NCBI RefSeq assembly: GCF_900187135.1
Contig: NZ_LT906443.1
Location: 930,001-994,000 of the forward strand
Reading direction: 5' to 3'
Source: Corynebacterium ulcerans
Lineage (GTDB): Bacteria > Actinomycetota > Actinomycetes > Mycobacteriales > Mycobacteriaceae
DNA length: 64,000 nt
Positions 1 through 10,204 of this stretch are shown here, piece by piece. The first letter of the stretch is position 1. Every line of letters begins with the position of its first letter. The notes under the pieces were generated by a model that did no database searches, was not told where the DNA came from, and was given only the letters and a program-made list of their open reading frames with translations. The translations under genes were made by a program, and so were the position numbers.

Positions 1-248
1 CTAGCAGCACTACCACACTAGCCACGTGCCATTATGTGCAATACCGAAAGCAACATCAATACGATCAGTCATTATCTCAACGTCTCTTCTTCACCTATCC
101 AAGAGAGGATGCCGTCGAAAAGCTCTTGCTTGTAGAAGCTCTCCGAATAGCTCGAAAAGTTTGAGATGCAAAACACTTGATAGCCCCCATCACTTCATAT
201 ACATTAACTTAACAATTAATTAGCATTAAAGAAGGAAAGTAGGGTTAT

Positions 249-593
249 ATGCATCTTCAAACCACCGTCACTCGCGTTCTCATAACCACCACCATTGCAC
301 TCTCTTTCGCCCTCGCATCCACAAGCACTCTCGCACATGCAGAGACTAAATCCGTACCCATTGCATGCCAGGAACTCCAAGCAGACGTAGAGGCCTGGAC
401 CAAACAGCTCAAAGAAGCCGAGTCCTCACACGATCAGCTATCTAAAAACGGACACTCCAAGGACGCGATCAAACGTTACCTTGAGCGAAGTCAGCAATAC
501 TTTCAAGAGTGCGTTTCATCTCCCCCTAAGCATCTCCACTTCGAGCTATCCTCAGCCCTTCCTATGTTCATGAGCAATCTGTCTAGCTCATAG
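249..593 (+). CDS. small secreted protein of unknown function
   Basis: A 114-residue protein that I do not recognise. Residues 1-31 form a clear Sec signal peptide: a short charged start, a hydrophobic stretch, and a likely AHA-type cleavage site before ETKS. The mature part of about 83 residues is hydrophilic and largely helical-looking, with two cysteines (in ACQEL and QECVS) that could form one disulfide outside the membrane. The ATG at 249 follows a purine-rich AAGGAAAG ribosome site. It is convergent with ctaD, and the hairpin at 671-703 separates them. No membrane anchor or sorting signal is visible, so it is probably released. Function unknown. Confidence 0.6.
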   Translation: MHLQTTVTRVLITTTIALSFALASTSTLAHAETKSVPIACQELQADVEAWTKQLKEAESSHDQLSKNGHSKDAIKRYLERSQQYFQECVSSPPKHLHFELSSALPMFMSNLSSS

Positions 594-670
594 AAATTGC
601 CCAAACTACCGATAGCCGCCCCCATCAAACGATTCCCCGAGCCATCGCGGGCGTTCACATCACAACAAAA

Positions 671-703
671 AGTCGAGGCCTAGATTCTTTCTAGGCCTCG
701 ACT
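671..703 (-). terminator. terminator of ctaD
   Basis: A perfect 14-bp inverted repeat (671-684 with 690-703) around a 5-nt loop. On the minus strand it is followed by TTTTGTTGTG, a fair U-tract, 33 bp beyond the ctaD stop codon. Confidence 0.85.
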
Positions 704-735
704 TAAGTCAGAGAGTAATCAGTCGCTACTATGCG

Positions 736-2457
736 TTAACTGGTCTTCTTGGTGACCGGCTCCGCGTGGTGCCCCACGTGAGCTTCACGACGCATCCGCT
801 CAACCATGTGCGGATAGTGGAGCTCCAATGCAGGACGCTCGGAACGAATACGTGGCAGCGAAGTGAAGTTGTGTCGTGGTGGCGGGCAAGAGGTAGCCCA
901 CTCCAAGGAGTTTCCATAACCCCATGGGTCGTCCACGGTAACGACCTCGCCGTAGCGCCAAGACTTGATGACGTTCCAGATGAACGGTAGAACAGACATT
1001 CCGAGCAGGAACGAGAAGATCGTGGAGATCTGGTTCAGAGTGGTAAAGCCATCAGAATCAAGGTAGTCAGCGTAACGACGCGGCATGCCCTCGTTGCCCA
1101 ACCAGTGCTGAACCAGGAAGGTTCCATGGAAGCCCACGAAGGTGATCCAGAAGTGAATCTTACCCAGGCGCTCATCGAGCATACGTCCGGTCATCTTGGG
1201 GAACCAGAAGTACACGCCGGCGAAGGAAGCAAACACCACGGTACCGAACAAGGTGTAGTGGAAGTGAGCAACCACAAAGTAGGTATCAGAGATGTGGAAG
1301 TCTAGCGGCGGCGAGGCCAGCATGATGCCGGTCAATCCACCAAAGAGGAAGGTAACCAGGAAGCCCATGGTCCAGGTCATCGGCGTCTCCCAGGAGACAT
1401 GTCCCTTCCACATTGTTCCAAGCCAGTTGAAGAACTTCACGCCGGTAGGAACCGAGATCAAGAAGGTCATGAAGGAGAAGAACGGAAGCAGGATAGCGCC
1501 GGTAACGAACATGTGGTGCGCCCACACAGCCATGGACAACGATCCGATCGACAGCGTTGCAAATACCAAGCCGATGTAACCGAACATTGGCTTACGGGCA
1601 AAGACTGGGATGATCTCGGAGACGATTCCGAAGAACGGAAGCGCGAGGACGTAAACCTCAGGGTGTCCGAAGAACCAGAACAGGTGCTGCCACATGATGG
1701 CGCCGCCGTTGCCTGGATCGAAGAGGTGTCCGCCAAGCTTACGGTCGTAAAGCACGCCCAGAGCTGCAGCAGTCAAGAGTGGGAAGATCATAAGAACCAG
1801 GACAGATGCCACGAAGATGTTCCAGCAGAAAATTGGCATGCGGAACATGGTCATACCCGGAGCACGCATACATAGGATCGTGGTGATCATGTTGATAGCG
1901 GAGGAAATGGTTCCCACACCAGTTGCACCAACACCAACAATCCACATGTCAGAGCCAATGCCCGGAGAGTGAATGGAGTCTGCCAGCGGGAGGTACATTG
2001 TCCAACCGAAGTCCGCAGCACCGCCAGGGGTGAGGAAGCCGGAGAGCATGGCAGCGGCACCGATCATGGTGACCCAGAAACCAAAAGCGTTAAGACGAGG
2101 GAATGCAACATCCGGGGCACCAATCTGCAAAGGCAGGATGTAGTTAGCAAAGCCCCACACGATGGGAGTACCAAACAAAAGCAGCATCACGGTGCCGTGC
2201 ATCGTGAAGAGCTGGTTGAACTGTTCGTTTGAGAGATACTGCAGTCCTGGGGAGAAAAGCTCCGCACGAATAAGCAGTGCCATAAGTCCACCGAGGAAGA
2301 AGAACACAAAGGACATGATGATGTACATGATGCCCAGTTGCTTGTGATCGGTGGTGGTTAGCATTTTCCAGGCCAGGGTACCCTTACGGGCACCGCCGGT
2401 CGGCGCGGGCCTTGTTGGCTCAGAGTAATTCTCGAGCCTCGGCGCCACAGCGGTCAT
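736..2457 (-). CDS. ctaD: cytochrome c oxidase (aa3) subunit I
   Basis: Catalytic haem-copper subunit of the aa3 terminal oxidase in the cytoplasmic membrane. It reduces O2 to water with electrons from the cytochrome bc1-c branch and pumps protons. The 573 residues have the usual twelve-helix pattern. Visible ligands: low-spin haem His87 (TMHGT), the CuB/cross-link motif HPEVY at 265-269, the His pair HH at 314-315, and HFH at 398-400 for haem a3 and haem a. The length fits actinobacterial CtaD. A strong AGGAGG-type site sits just upstream of the ATG. It stands alone, as in other corynebacteria where ctaC, ctaE and ctaF lie elsewhere, and it ends in its own terminator. Identification is secure from motifs. 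Confidence 0.97.
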   Translation of the reverse strand: MTAVAPRLENYSEPTRPAPTGGARKGTLAWKMLTTTDHKQLGIMYIIMSFVFFFLGGLMALLIRAELFSPGLQYLSNEQFNQLFTMHGTVMLLLFGTPIVWGFANYILPLQIGAPDVAFPRLNAFGFWVTMIGAAAMLSGFLTPGGAADFGWTMYLPLADSIHSPGIGSDMWIVGVGATGVGTISSAINMITTILCMRAPGMTMFRMPIFCWNIFVASVLVLMIFPLLTAAALGVLYDRKLGGHLFDPGNGGAIMWQHLFWFFGHPEVYVLALPFFGIVSEIIPVFARKPMFGYIGLVFATLSIGSLSMAVWAHHMFVTGAILLPFFSFMTFLISVPTGVKFFNWLGTMWKGHVSWETPMTWTMGFLVTFLFGGLTGIMLASPPLDFHISDTYFVVAHFHYTLFGTVVFASFAGVYFWFPKMTGRMLDERLGKIHFWITFVGFHGTFLVQHWLGNEGMPRRYADYLDSDGFTTLNQISTIFSFLLGMSVLPFIWNVIKSWRYGEVVTVDDPWGYGNSLEWATSCPPPRHNFTSLPRIRSERPALELHYPHMVERMRREAHVGHHAEPVTKKTS

Positions 2458-2924
2458 ACGATCCTCCTGACTTGTGAGCCGCCTCGCTCCAAGTGACGAA
2501 GACGACTAAATTTACACTGCCCCATCTTATGGCAGCGTAAGTACGTAAGCCAGCCACAGCCGGCTGGAATTCAGCTAAGTTTATGCGCAATGACCTGCAA
2601 AACGAAATGCCTATCTGGGGTTTTACACAACCGGGCAACTAATTCCGCTAAAAATACAGCATTTTCCAGATAGTTCCAGTGATACGCGCCACATAGTAAA
2701 AAGGGTGCGTTTCCATACGTCACCCCCACAAAGCGCCCCTACCCCACCCCCAGCGGTTATCAATCCAAAGGATGAAAGGGGTACCAGCCCCCTTTTCCCA
2801 CTTCAAGACCTTCCCCTCCAGCCTCACGCTCACCACAATCCCCCCCACCCCAAAAATAAGCAAAACCGCCGCACAAGAAGAATTTTTGTGCGGCGGTTTA
2901 CACGGCCTTTCCTAGCACTTCCTA
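2458..2924. other. intergenic region: ctaD promoter side and nrdF terminator
   Basis: Between ctaD and nrdF, both on the minus strand. It must hold the ctaD promoter; I could not pick a confident -35/-10 pair. Short open frames here lack ribosome sites and look spurious. The right end carries the nrdF terminator. Confidence 0.5.
2863..2899 (-). terminator. terminator of nrdF
   Basis: A 14-bp perfect inverted repeat (2863-2876 with 2886-2899) containing GCCGCAC/GTGCGGC. On the minus strand it is followed by a T-rich run (GCTTATTTTTG). It starts about 25 bp beyond the nrdF stop. Confidence 0.85.
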
Positions 2925-3923
<999 letters not shown>

Positions 3924-4261
3924 CTACTTCGGAATTTTCCCTGCCCTACCCAGCAGTCAAAAGCATGCCGCTTTTCGACGCGCAACGGCCAGCCTTATAC
4001 ATAGCTCCGGGGCAGCTTATTACCCGTCGACTCTACCCCACAACAACTCCAGAAGAGGCTATAAGGCTCCTCCCCCCTTCAACCAACACCACCTTAATGT
4101 TATCTTCATCACACCACATACCGGACCCATAGGATGGCATACCCTAAGTTCAACCTGAGCGCACATGCACGCCACCCACTCGAAAAATGTGGCCTTTACC
4201 ACCTTCTAGCTTTTCATTTCGCTTTCAGTAGCATCTTGCTAACCACCACAACTCCTCACCA

Positions 4262-4280
4262 TTAAGTTAGGCAACCCAAC
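4262..4280. promoter_or_regulatory. DtxR-like operator, distal
   Basis: TTAAGTTAGGCAACCCAAC matches the DtxR consensus TTAGGTTAGCCTAACCTAA at 13 of 19 positions by eye. It lies 33 bp upstream of a second, better box in front of the ferritin gene. Confidence 0.5.
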
Positions 4281-4294
4281 AACAAAAACCCCTG

Positions 4295-4313
4295 TTATGC
4301 TGGGCTAACTTAA
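4295..4313. promoter_or_regulatory. DtxR-like operator, proximal to ftn promoter
   Basis: TTATGCTGGGCTAACTTAA matches the DtxR 19-mer at 14 of 19 positions. It ends immediately upstream of the -35 hexamer, an activator rather than a repressor position. This agrees with the known activation of ferritin genes by iron-loaded DtxR in C. glutamicum. Confidence 0.6.
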
Positions 4314-4314
4314 G

Positions 4315-4351
4315 GTGACATATCCGTTATTGCTACTTAGTATCGCTTTCA
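4315..4351 (+). promoter_or_regulatory. leaderless ftn promoter
   Basis: The -35-like GTGACA (4315-4320), a 17-bp spacer and the -10 TAGTAT (4338-4343) put transcription start at about 4351, which is the A of the ferritin ATG. No Shine-Dalgarno sequence is present, as expected for a leaderless mRNA. This also argues against the in-frame GTG at 4315 being a translation start. Confidence 0.6.
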
Positions 4352-4836
4352 TGAGTATCAATGAAAAACTAGCAGCAGCCCTTAACAACCAGATCACCGC
4401 TGAACTCGAAGCTTCCATGGTTTATCTTCAGCTTTCCTACATCCTGGATGATCTTTCCCTCACCGGAATGCGCAACTGGATGCAGGCTCAGCACAAGGAA
4501 GAGCTCGATCACGCCGCTCAGTTCTCTAAGCACCTTCTTGATCGCGACTACCGCCCTCAGATCGGCGATATTGCACCGCCAAAGCTCGATGCAAATTCTG
4601 CAATCGAAGCATTCGAGGCTTCCCTCGCACATGAGCAGAAGGTCACCGCTATGATCCGCGAACTCGCAGAGATCGCGGATTCCGTCAAGGATTACGATTC
4701 ACGCCCACTTATCGATCGCTTCCTGGAAGAGCAGATCGAAGAGGAAGCAACCGTCAAGGAGATCCTGGACCGCCTGCGCATCGCCGATACCGGCTCCGGA
4801 GTCTTGCGTATCGACGCCGAACTCGCCGCGCGCTAA
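4351..4836 (+). CDS. ftn: ferritin
   Basis: Iron-storage ferritin that oxidises Fe(II) at a ferroxidase centre and stores the mineral inside a 24-subunit shell in the cytoplasm. From ATG 4351 it has 161 residues, normal for bacterial Ftn. The start MSINEKLAAALNNQITAELEAS and the helices with QAQHKEELDHA, and later EEQIEEEATVKEI, supply the expected metal-site glutamates and histidine. An alternative GTG start at 4315 would add 12 residues but falls in the -35 element. It is transcribed opposite to nrdE and nrdF, which flank it. Two DtxR-like boxes upstream suggest activation under iron sufficiency. Confidence 0.93.
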   Translation: MSINEKLAAALNNQITAELEASMVYLQLSYILDDLSLTGMRNWMQAQHKEELDHAAQFSKHLLDRDYRPQIGDIAPPKLDANSAIEAFEASLAHEQKVTAMIRELAEIADSVKDYDSRPLIDRFLEEQIEEEATVKEILDRLRIADTGSGVLRIDAELAAR

Positions 4837-4857
4837 ACAGCGCAGTACACACTTAAA

Positions 4858-4899
4858 AAAGGGGATGGCCCACCGCTTTCGCGGTGGGCCATCCCCTTT
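4858..4899. terminator. bidirectional terminator between ftn and nrdE
   Basis: A 19-bp perfect stem (4858-4876 with 4881-4899) with a TTTC loop, with A-rich sequence on the left and T-rich on the right. It serves the convergent genes ftn and nrdE. Confidence 0.92.
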
Positions 4900-4902
4900 C
4901 GT

Positions 4903-7062
4903 TTAGAGCATGCAGCTGACGCAGCCCTCTACTTCAGTTCCCATCAGCGCGACCTGTCGCAGACGGATGTAGTACAAGGTCTTAATGCCCTTTCTCCAGG
5001 CATAAATCTGTGCACGGTTAATATCACGGGTAGTCGCACTGTCCTTGAAGAACAATGTCAACGACAACCCCTGATCCACGTACTTCGTCGCTACGGCGTA
5101 CGTATCGATGACCTTTTCAAAGCCGATCTCATAAGCATCTGCAAAATAGTCGAGGTTCTCGTTATCCATGTGAGGTGCTGGATAATAAACACGACCGATC
5201 TTGCCCTCTTTCCTGATCTCAATCTTGGATGCGATTGGGTGGATAGAAGAGGTTGAGTGGTTGATATAGGAAATCGATCCCGTCGGCGGCACTGCCTGAA
5301 GGTAGCGGTTATAGAGACCGTGGGCAGCCACGGCGTCCTTAAGGTCTGCCCAATCGGCAACCGTTGGCGTATAGATCGAGGAGTCCGCAAAAATCTTTGC
5401 TACCTTTTCGGTCTTAGGCGCAAAATCTGCGGGATCAAAGTCATCAAAGTACTCGCCAGTCGCATACTTTGAGGTCTCAAAGCCAGCAAAAGTACGTCCG
5501 CGTTCGCGGGCCAGCTTATTGGAGGCCACCAAGCACTGATAGAGAACAGCAGCAAAGTAGGCGTTGGTAAAGTCGAGGCCTTCTTCAGAGCCATAGTAGA
5601 TGTGCTCGCGGCCAAGGTAGCCGTGAAGGTTCATCTGACCAAGACCGATAGCGTGCGCTGCGTCGTTACCTTTACGGATCGACGGAACCGAGTTGATAGC
5701 AGTCTGCTCCGATACCGCGGTAAGCCCGCGAATCGCTGTCTCGATGGTCTTGGCAAAGTCCGGCGAGTCCATCGTCATCGCAATGTTCAGCGAGCCCAGG
5801 TTACAAGAAATGTCTTCGCCGACTTCCTCGTACGTAAGATCGTCGTTGAATAGGGACGGGGTGTTCACCTGAAGGATCTCAGAGCAGAGATTGGACATGT
5901 TCACACGGCCCTCGATGGGGTTTGCCTTGTTTACAGTGTCCTCGAACATGATGTACGGGTAACCAGATTCAAACTGAATCTCCGCGATGGTCTGGAAGAA
6001 CTCACGAGCGTTGATCTTGCTCTTACGAATCCGTGGGTCTTCCACCATCTCAGCGTAATGCTCGCTCACAGAGATATCGGCAAAGGCTTTACCGTAGACC
6101 CGCTCAACATCGTAGGGACTAAACAGGTACATGTCGTCGTTACGCTTAGCCAGCTCAAAGGTGATGTCTGGGATTACAACACCCAAGGAAAGCGTCTTGA
6201 TGCGGATCTTTTCATCTGCGTTTTCGCGCTTGGTGTCCAGGAAGTTAAGAATGTCAGGGTGGTGGGCGTTGAGGTATACAGCACCTGCGCCCTGACGCGC
6301 GCCCAGCTGGTTTGCGTAGGAGAAAGAATCCTCCAGCAGCTTCATCACGGGGATAACGCCGGAAGACTGGTTCTCAATCTTCTTAATCGGTGCACCAGCC
6401 TCACGCAGGTTGCTCAGGAGCAGGGCAACGCCGCCGCCGCGCTTGGACAACTGCAGTGCAGAGTTGATGGAACGTCCAATGGACTCCATGTTGTCCTCAA
6501 TACGCAAAAGGAAGCAGGACACGGGCTCGCCGCGCTGTGCTTTACCAGAGTTGAGGAAGGTAGGGGTAGCTGGCTGGAATCGGCCAGTCATGATCTCATC
6601 AACGAGGTTACGGGCGAGGTCCTGGTCGCCGTCGGCAAGCGTTAGCGCGACCATGCATACGCGATCCTCAAAGCGCTCAAGGTAGCGGCGCCCGTCGAAA
6701 GTTTTGAGCGTGTAAGAGGTGTAGTACTTATACGCCCCAAGGAATGACTTGAAACGGAACTTGTGGGCATACGCCTGTTTGAAGAGGTCCTTGATAAACG
6801 CGAACTCGTACTGCTGAATGATTTCAGGCTCGTAGTAGTTGTTCTCAACCAAGTACTCAATCTTTTCCTCAAGATCGTGGAAGAAGACGGTGTTCTGGTT
6901 AACATGCTGCAAGAAGAATTGATTTGCAGCTTCGCGATCCTTATCAAACTGGATCTTTCCATCCGCGTTATAAAGATTGAGTAGCGCGTTAAGCGCGTGG
7001 TAGTCGAGTTGTTCGGTGCGAGACACCGGCTCAGCAACGTGTTTTCCCAAAGATTGCGACAC
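4903..7062 (-). CDS. nrdE: class Ib ribonucleotide reductase, large catalytic subunit
   Basis: Alpha subunit of class Ib ribonucleotide reductase; binds ribonucleoside diphosphates and reduces the 2' position for DNA synthesis. The 719 residues match family length. Visible are the active-site cysteine regions (EPVSCFLL and NMSNLCSEI), the [10 protein letters not shown] loop, and the C-terminal redox pair CVSC at 714-717, which is re-reduced by NrdH. No N-terminal ATP-cone of the class Ia type is apparent. The GTG start at 7062 follows AAGGTAAAGG. It is the last gene of nrdH-nrdI-nrdE and ends at a strong bidirectional terminator shared with ftn. Confidence 0.97.
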   Translation of the reverse strand: MSQSLGKHVAEPVSRTEQLDYHALNALLNLYNADGKIQFDKDREAANQFFLQHVNQNTVFFHDLEEKIEYLVENNYYEPEIIQQYEFAFIKDLFKQAYAHKFRFKSFLGAYKYYTSYTLKTFDGRRYLERFEDRVCMVALTLADGDQDLARNLVDEIMTGRFQPATPTFLNSGKAQRGEPVSCFLLRIEDNMESIGRSINSALQLSKRGGGVALLLSNLREAGAPIKKIENQSSGVIPVMKLLEDSFSYANQLGARQGAGAVYLNAHHPDILNFLDTKRENADEKIRIKTLSLGVVIPDITFELAKRNDDMYLFSPYDVERVYGKAFADISVSEHYAEMVEDPRIRKSKINAREFFQTIAEIQFESGYPYIMFEDTVNKANPIEGRVNMSNLCSEILQVNTPSLFNDDLTYEEVGEDISCNLGSLNIAMTMDSPDFAKTIETAIRGLTAVSEQTAINSVPSIRKGNDAAHAIGLGQMNLHGYLGREHIYYGSEEGLDFTNAYFAAVLYQCLVASNKLARERGRTFAGFETSKYATGEYFDDFDPADFAPKTEKVAKIFADSSIYTPTVADWADLKDAVAAHGLYNRYLQAVPPTGSISYINHSTSSIHPIASKIEIRKEGKIGRVYYPAPHMDNENLDYFADAYEIGFEKVIDTYAVATKYVDQGLSLTLFFKDSATTRDINRAQIYAWRKGIKTLYYIRLRQVALMGTEVEGCVSCML

Positions 7063-7211
7063 GAAGAAACCTTTACCTTTTCAAATAATGGTGATGTGCG
7101 GATACAGAAAATGTTATGAAATTAGACTCTTCTCGGAGTCAACGCTCACGGAGAAGGCGAGTATTAAACAGCAAGGCCCCACGATTCTACGGAAGCCAGC
7201 AGTTCCTTGTT

Positions 7212-7649
7212 TTACGCTACCGGTTCAGGGAGAAGACCCAGCGCAGCCGCATTGCTAAGCAAGCCATCGCGAACTAGTCGAACGTCTTCATCTGTGCCCA
7301 AAAGCTCAAACCTGTAAACATAAGGCACCTGGCATTTAGCTGCGATCATGTCTCCGGCTTTGCCAAAGTCAAGACCAAAGTTAGAGTTACCTCCCGCAAT
7401 AACCGCGCGCAGCAAGCCTCTATTGTGCTCGTTATTGAGGAAGCGGATCACCTGCGCAGGCACTGGCCTAGTATTACCACCGCTTATCGACGCTCCCCCA
7501 CCATACGTGGGGCACACCAATACATAGGGTTCGTCCACAACCAGTTCAGGAGAAGACTTATGCAATGGGATTCGCTTGGCAGGAAAACCTAGTTTGTGCA
7601 CAAACCTCTTAGTGTTCTCCGTTGCGGAAGAAAAATAGACGACGAGCAT
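7212..7649 (-). CDS. nrdI: NrdI flavodoxin-like cofactor assembly protein
   Basis: A 145-residue flavodoxin-like protein that supplies oxidant (superoxide or peroxide) for assembly of the NrdF manganese-tyrosyl cofactor. The N-terminal [17 protein letters not shown] is the FMN phosphate-binding loop typical of NrdI, and CPTYGGG and GGNSNFG are further FMN-contact segments. The ATG is preceded by AGGAAGG. It lies between nrdH and nrdE in the same orientation. The 126 bp between nrdH and nrdI hold an imperfect hairpin (about 7694-7730) that could act as an attenuator; this last point is inference. Confidence 0.95.
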   Translation of the reverse strand: MLVVYFSSATENTKRFVHKLGFPAKRIPLHKSSPELVVDEPYVLVCPTYGGGASISGGNTRPVPAQVIRFLNNEHNRGLLRAVIAGGNSNFGLDFGKAGDMIAAKCQVPYVYRFELLGTDEDVRLVRDGLLSNAAALGLLPEPVA

Positions 7650-7775
7650 CTCCGGCTACCTTCCTAAACATTGAGTCCTGGCTCTTATGTATAAAAGCCC
7701 AAGCAAGACCTATTGTCTCACTCGGGCTTTCCTAGAAGTCCCTGGCCCCATCACGGCGCTCAGAAGACAAAGTCA

Positions 7776-8009
7776 TTAGGCAACCTGCGCCACCAGCGAG
7801 CTGATGCGCTCGGGGCGGAATCCTGACCAGTGCTCACCATTGACTTCAACAACAGGAGCCTGAAGGTATCCCAGAGCCATCACGTAATCACGAGCTTCAT
7901 CATCGATGCTGATATCTACGAGCGTGTAATCAAGACCTGCACGATCGAGGGCTTTTTTAGTGGCGTTGCATTGAACGCAAGCTGGCTTGGTGTAGACGGT
8001 GATCGACAT
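7776..8009 (-). CDS. nrdH: NrdH glutaredoxin-like redoxin
   Basis: Electron donor to the NrdE C-terminal cysteines. It is glutaredoxin-like in sequence but reduced by thioredoxin reductase. The redox motif CVQC is at residues 11-14, and the conserved SGFRPERI segment sits near the C-terminus. I place the start at ATG 8009 (77 residues, MSITVYTKP), the family's usual beginning, with AGGA about 10 nt upstream. A TTG at 8018 in the same frame would add only MCA and is less likely. It is first in nrdHIE, behind a pair of NrdR boxes. Confidence 0.95.
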   Translation of the reverse strand: MSITVYTKPACVQCNATKKALDRAGLDYTLVDISIDDEARDYVMALGYLQAPVVEVNGEHWSGFRPERISSLVAQVA

Positions 8010-8065
8010 GGCGCACAATTCCTAAATCTTGAGCAAACGGTCCCTAGGACCGAAACGACATAGTT

Positions 8066-8081
8066 AACAACGTATGTTGTT
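8066..8081. repeat. palindrome in the nrdH leader
   Basis: AACAACGTATGTTGTT: 6-bp arms around GTAT, 57 bp upstream of the nrdH start and downstream of the NrdR-box promoter. It superficially resembles an actinobacterial SOS box but lacks the GAAC/GTTC core, so I give no regulator. Confidence 0.4.
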
Positions 8082-8189
8082 CCCCGGAGAACATGCAGTG
8101 TCCTTTGACAGGAGCACCACAGCAGAGGGGATACGGGCGGAAATTATATGTTTCCGCTGTTCTCCGAGCCGTTCCGGCGACACAAGAAG

Positions 8190-8205
8190 ACACTATACTT
8201 AGTGG
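8190..8205. promoter_or_regulatory. NrdR box 1 (overlaps nrdH promoter)
   Basis: ACACTATACTTAGTGG matches the NrdR consensus acaCwAtATaTwGtgt at 13 of 16 positions. On the minus strand it contains a TATAGT hexamer (8192-8197) that could be the -10 element, so binding would block transcription. Confidence 0.7.
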
Positions 8206-8221
8206 TTAAAATGCGCAACAG

Positions 8222-8237
8222 GCACAATATATAGTAG
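8222..8237. promoter_or_regulatory. NrdR box 2
   Basis: GCACAATATATAGTAG matches the NrdR consensus at 13 of 16 positions. Its start is 32 bp from that of box 1, about three helical turns, the spacing usual for paired NrdR sites. Confidence 0.7.
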
Positions 8238-8444
8238 TTACATCGAGGGAATTCCCAGTACGGCATTTACCCCCGCCACTACATCTAGCGGATAGGCCCA
8301 CCGCCCTCTCGCCCAAAAATCACAACAGAATCAATCCCGATCAACATAAGGCCAGCTCACCTCCATGTTGAAAATTTTTCGTTATAGAAAAGTTATAAAA
8401 CGCAGGGGTCACCCCCCACCCAATCAGGCTCTAGATACAACAAA

Positions 8445-8472
8445 AAACGACCACCCCGAGAGGTGGTCGTTT
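8445..8472 (-). terminator. terminator of rpmJ
   Basis: An 11-bp stem (8445-8455 with 8462-8472, AAACGACCACC/GGTGGTCGTTT) starts 12 bp beyond the rpmJ stop, with a T-run on the minus strand. Confidence 0.88.
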
Positions 8473-8483
8473 GCAAAAATATC

Positions 8484-8606
8484 CTAGCCCTGGCGAGCCT
8501 TGAAACGAGGATCCTTCTTGTTGATCACGTAAACTTTGCCGCGGCGACGGACAACCTGAGCGCCCGGCTTGTTCTTCAGCGACCGAAGGGACTTGCGGAC
8601 CTTCAT
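8484..8606 (-). CDS. rpmJ: 50S ribosomal protein L36, zinc-ribbon-free form
   Basis: A 40-residue basic protein ([15 protein letters not shown]... ending KARQG). It aligns with L36 throughout but lacks the C-x2-C and C/H residues that bind zinc in the standard 37-residue form; there are no cysteines at all. This is the known zinc-independent (type B) paralogue, which in other bacteria replaces the zinc form when zinc is scarce. AAAGGAG precedes the ATG at 6 nt. It is monocistronic with its own terminator. I saw no clear Zur box upstream. Confidence 0.93.
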   Translation of the reverse strand: MKVRKSLRSLKNKPGAQVVRRRGKVYVINKKDPRFKARQG

Positions 8607-8840
8607 CGGGCGCTCCTTTCTTCTCCAAGAAAAGCCATAGAGAGGCTTCACGGTTATTTGGGCATTTCTCCACTCATATGCTTACGCATAGGCGGAAAAC
8701 CTGCCATGACACGAGGGATGATGTTATCTTACCAAGCACTCAAATACCAAACCCTAGCGCTCAGCATCCCCCGACCCGCTGATCCCACCTTATTTTTCTA
8801 CCCTCACAGCACTCGTTGGGAGAAAAACTAAGATGGCACC

Positions 8841-9671
8841 ATGGACACTCTACGCAGCACTATTAAACACCGGCTTCGGACCCAGTCAATCATCAATCCT
8901 TCTGAAGAAATCGCGAAACGCGTGGACTTCCTCGCCCACTACCTTGCCACCTCTGGTGCAAAGGGTTTCGCCCTTGGTATTTCAGGTGGACAGGACTCAA
9001 CGTTGGCGGGACGCCTAGCCCAACTAGCAGTAGAGAAACTACGCAAAGAAGGACATCCCGCAGATTTTTGGGCCATCCGGTTGCCTTATGGTGTTCAAGC
9101 AGACGAAGCTGACGCCCAAACTGCCCTTGCGTTTATCCAGCCAGATCACAGCGTCACCATTAATATCAAGCCAGCCACAGACGCCTGTGCAGCAGATGTC
9201 GCGCAAGCCCTGGGGTTAAAAGAACTCGGCGACTTTAATAAAGGAAACGTTAAAGCACGCCAGAGGATGATCGCGCAGTACGCTTTGGCCGGTGAGAAAG
9301 GACTTCTGGTTATCGGCACTGATCATGCAGCCGAAAACGTCACTGGCTTCTTTACCAAGTTTGGCGACGGCGCAGCCGACATCCTCCCACTCGCGGGACT
9401 ATCCAAGCGCCAAGGTGCACAACTTTTACAAGCCCTTAACGCTCCAGATTCCACGTGGCTTAAAGTCCCCACTGCGGACTTGGAAGAAGACCGCCCTGCG
9501 CTTCCCGACGAGGCTGCTCTTGGTGTGACCTACTCCGAGATCGATACGTACATCGAGGACACTGAGGCAGTCTCCAAAGAAGCCACGGCCCGCATCGAGC
9601 ATCTATGGAAAGTTAGCGAACATAAGCGCCATCTACCGGTAGAGCCTGGCGACACATGGTGGCGTCGATAA
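8841..9671 (+). CDS. nadE: NH3-dependent NAD(+) synthetase
   Basis: Last step of NAD synthesis: adenylation of nicotinic acid adenine dinucleotide, then amidation with ammonia. It is 276 residues, the short ammonia-dependent class without an N-terminal glutaminase domain. The PP-loop SGGQDST is at residues 48-54, with further family motifs [31 protein letters not shown] and the C-terminal KRHLPVEP. No Shine-Dalgarno sequence is seen; a TAAGAT -10 (8829-8834) ends 6 nt before the ATG, so the mRNA is probably leaderless. Single gene. Confidence 0.95.
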   Translation: MDTLRSTIKHRLRTQSIINPSEEIAKRVDFLAHYLATSGAKGFALGISGGQDSTLAGRLAQLAVEKLRKEGHPADFWAIRLPYGVQADEADAQTALAFIQPDHSVTINIKPATDACAADVAQALGLKELGDFNKGNVKARQRMIAQYALAGEKGLLVIGTDHAAENVTGFFTKFGDGAADILPLAGLSKRQGAQLLQALNAPDSTWLKVPTADLEEDRPALPDEAALGVTYSEIDTYIEDTEAVSKEATARIEHLWKVSEHKRHLPVEPGDTWWRR

Positions 9672-9682
9672 GCTCGCTGCTG

Positions 9683-10117
9683 CTAGTACCGCTCCGGCTC
9701 TTCTCCAAAGACGAACGCGCGCCCAGATAGCTCCATGCAGGGGATACACACAAAGTTGTACTTTAATGTTGGCAGCCATGGGCGCAAATTAAGAGTCTCT
9801 GCATGTTGAATCTCAGCGGTATCTTTCACCACGTGCGCAGTGCCACGAACGACCACTGACCAACCAGATTCCTCATTAAAGTGATCGACCTCAAAGAGAA
9901 CCTGGGGGTTTAAATTCACAGTAAACAGCTTTGTGCCCTCCGCTGTACGTAAATAAATACGCGGTTCCCCCTGTGAGGTGTCAATGACATAGTTCACCGG
10001 GAAGATCTCCATATCATCTTTACGCCGGACAACGATCCGACCAACGGGTTCGCCGCGGAGTTTTTCTACAATCTCGTCCTGCCCTAATACCCTGATTGCC
10101 TCATAATTGTTATCCAT
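9683..10117 (-). CDS. pyridoxamine 5'-phosphate oxidase-family flavin-binding protein
   Basis: Split-barrel protein of about 144 residues. Segments EKLRGEPVGRIVVRRKDDMEIFPVNYVID, YLRTAEGTKL and VLFEVDHFNEESGWSVVVRGTA match the PPOX/FMN-binding superfamily, which includes PNPOx-like, F420-dependent and nitroimidazole-resistance proteins; the substrate cannot be told. The start is uncertain. ATG 10117 is preferred, but ATG 10126 (three residues more) or TTG 10165 are in frame. A TATAAT on the minus strand lies near 10175. It is convergent with nadE, with only 11 bp between the stops. Confidence 0.75.
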   Translation of the reverse strand: MDNNYEAIRVLGQDEIVEKLRGEPVGRIVVRRKDDMEIFPVNYVIDTSQGEPRIYLRTAEGTKLFTVNLNPQVLFEVDHFNEESGWSVVVRGTAHVVKDTAEIQHAETLNLRPWLPTLKYNFVCIPCMELSGRAFVFGEEPERY

Positions 10118-10204
10118 GCCACCCATGTTCCCAGCAGCACACCAAAAAAGCGCGGCCTTTACCAAACTGGAATTATATTTGTCACATCTAGGGGTAGGTT
10201 AACC

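Noticed and set aside
26..223. 65-residue open frame at the window start
   Set aside because: Low-complexity composition, no ribosome site, no family likeness.
8066..8081. SOS/LexA box before nrdH
   Set aside because: Palindromic, but lacks the GAAC/GTTC core required for actinobacterial LexA.
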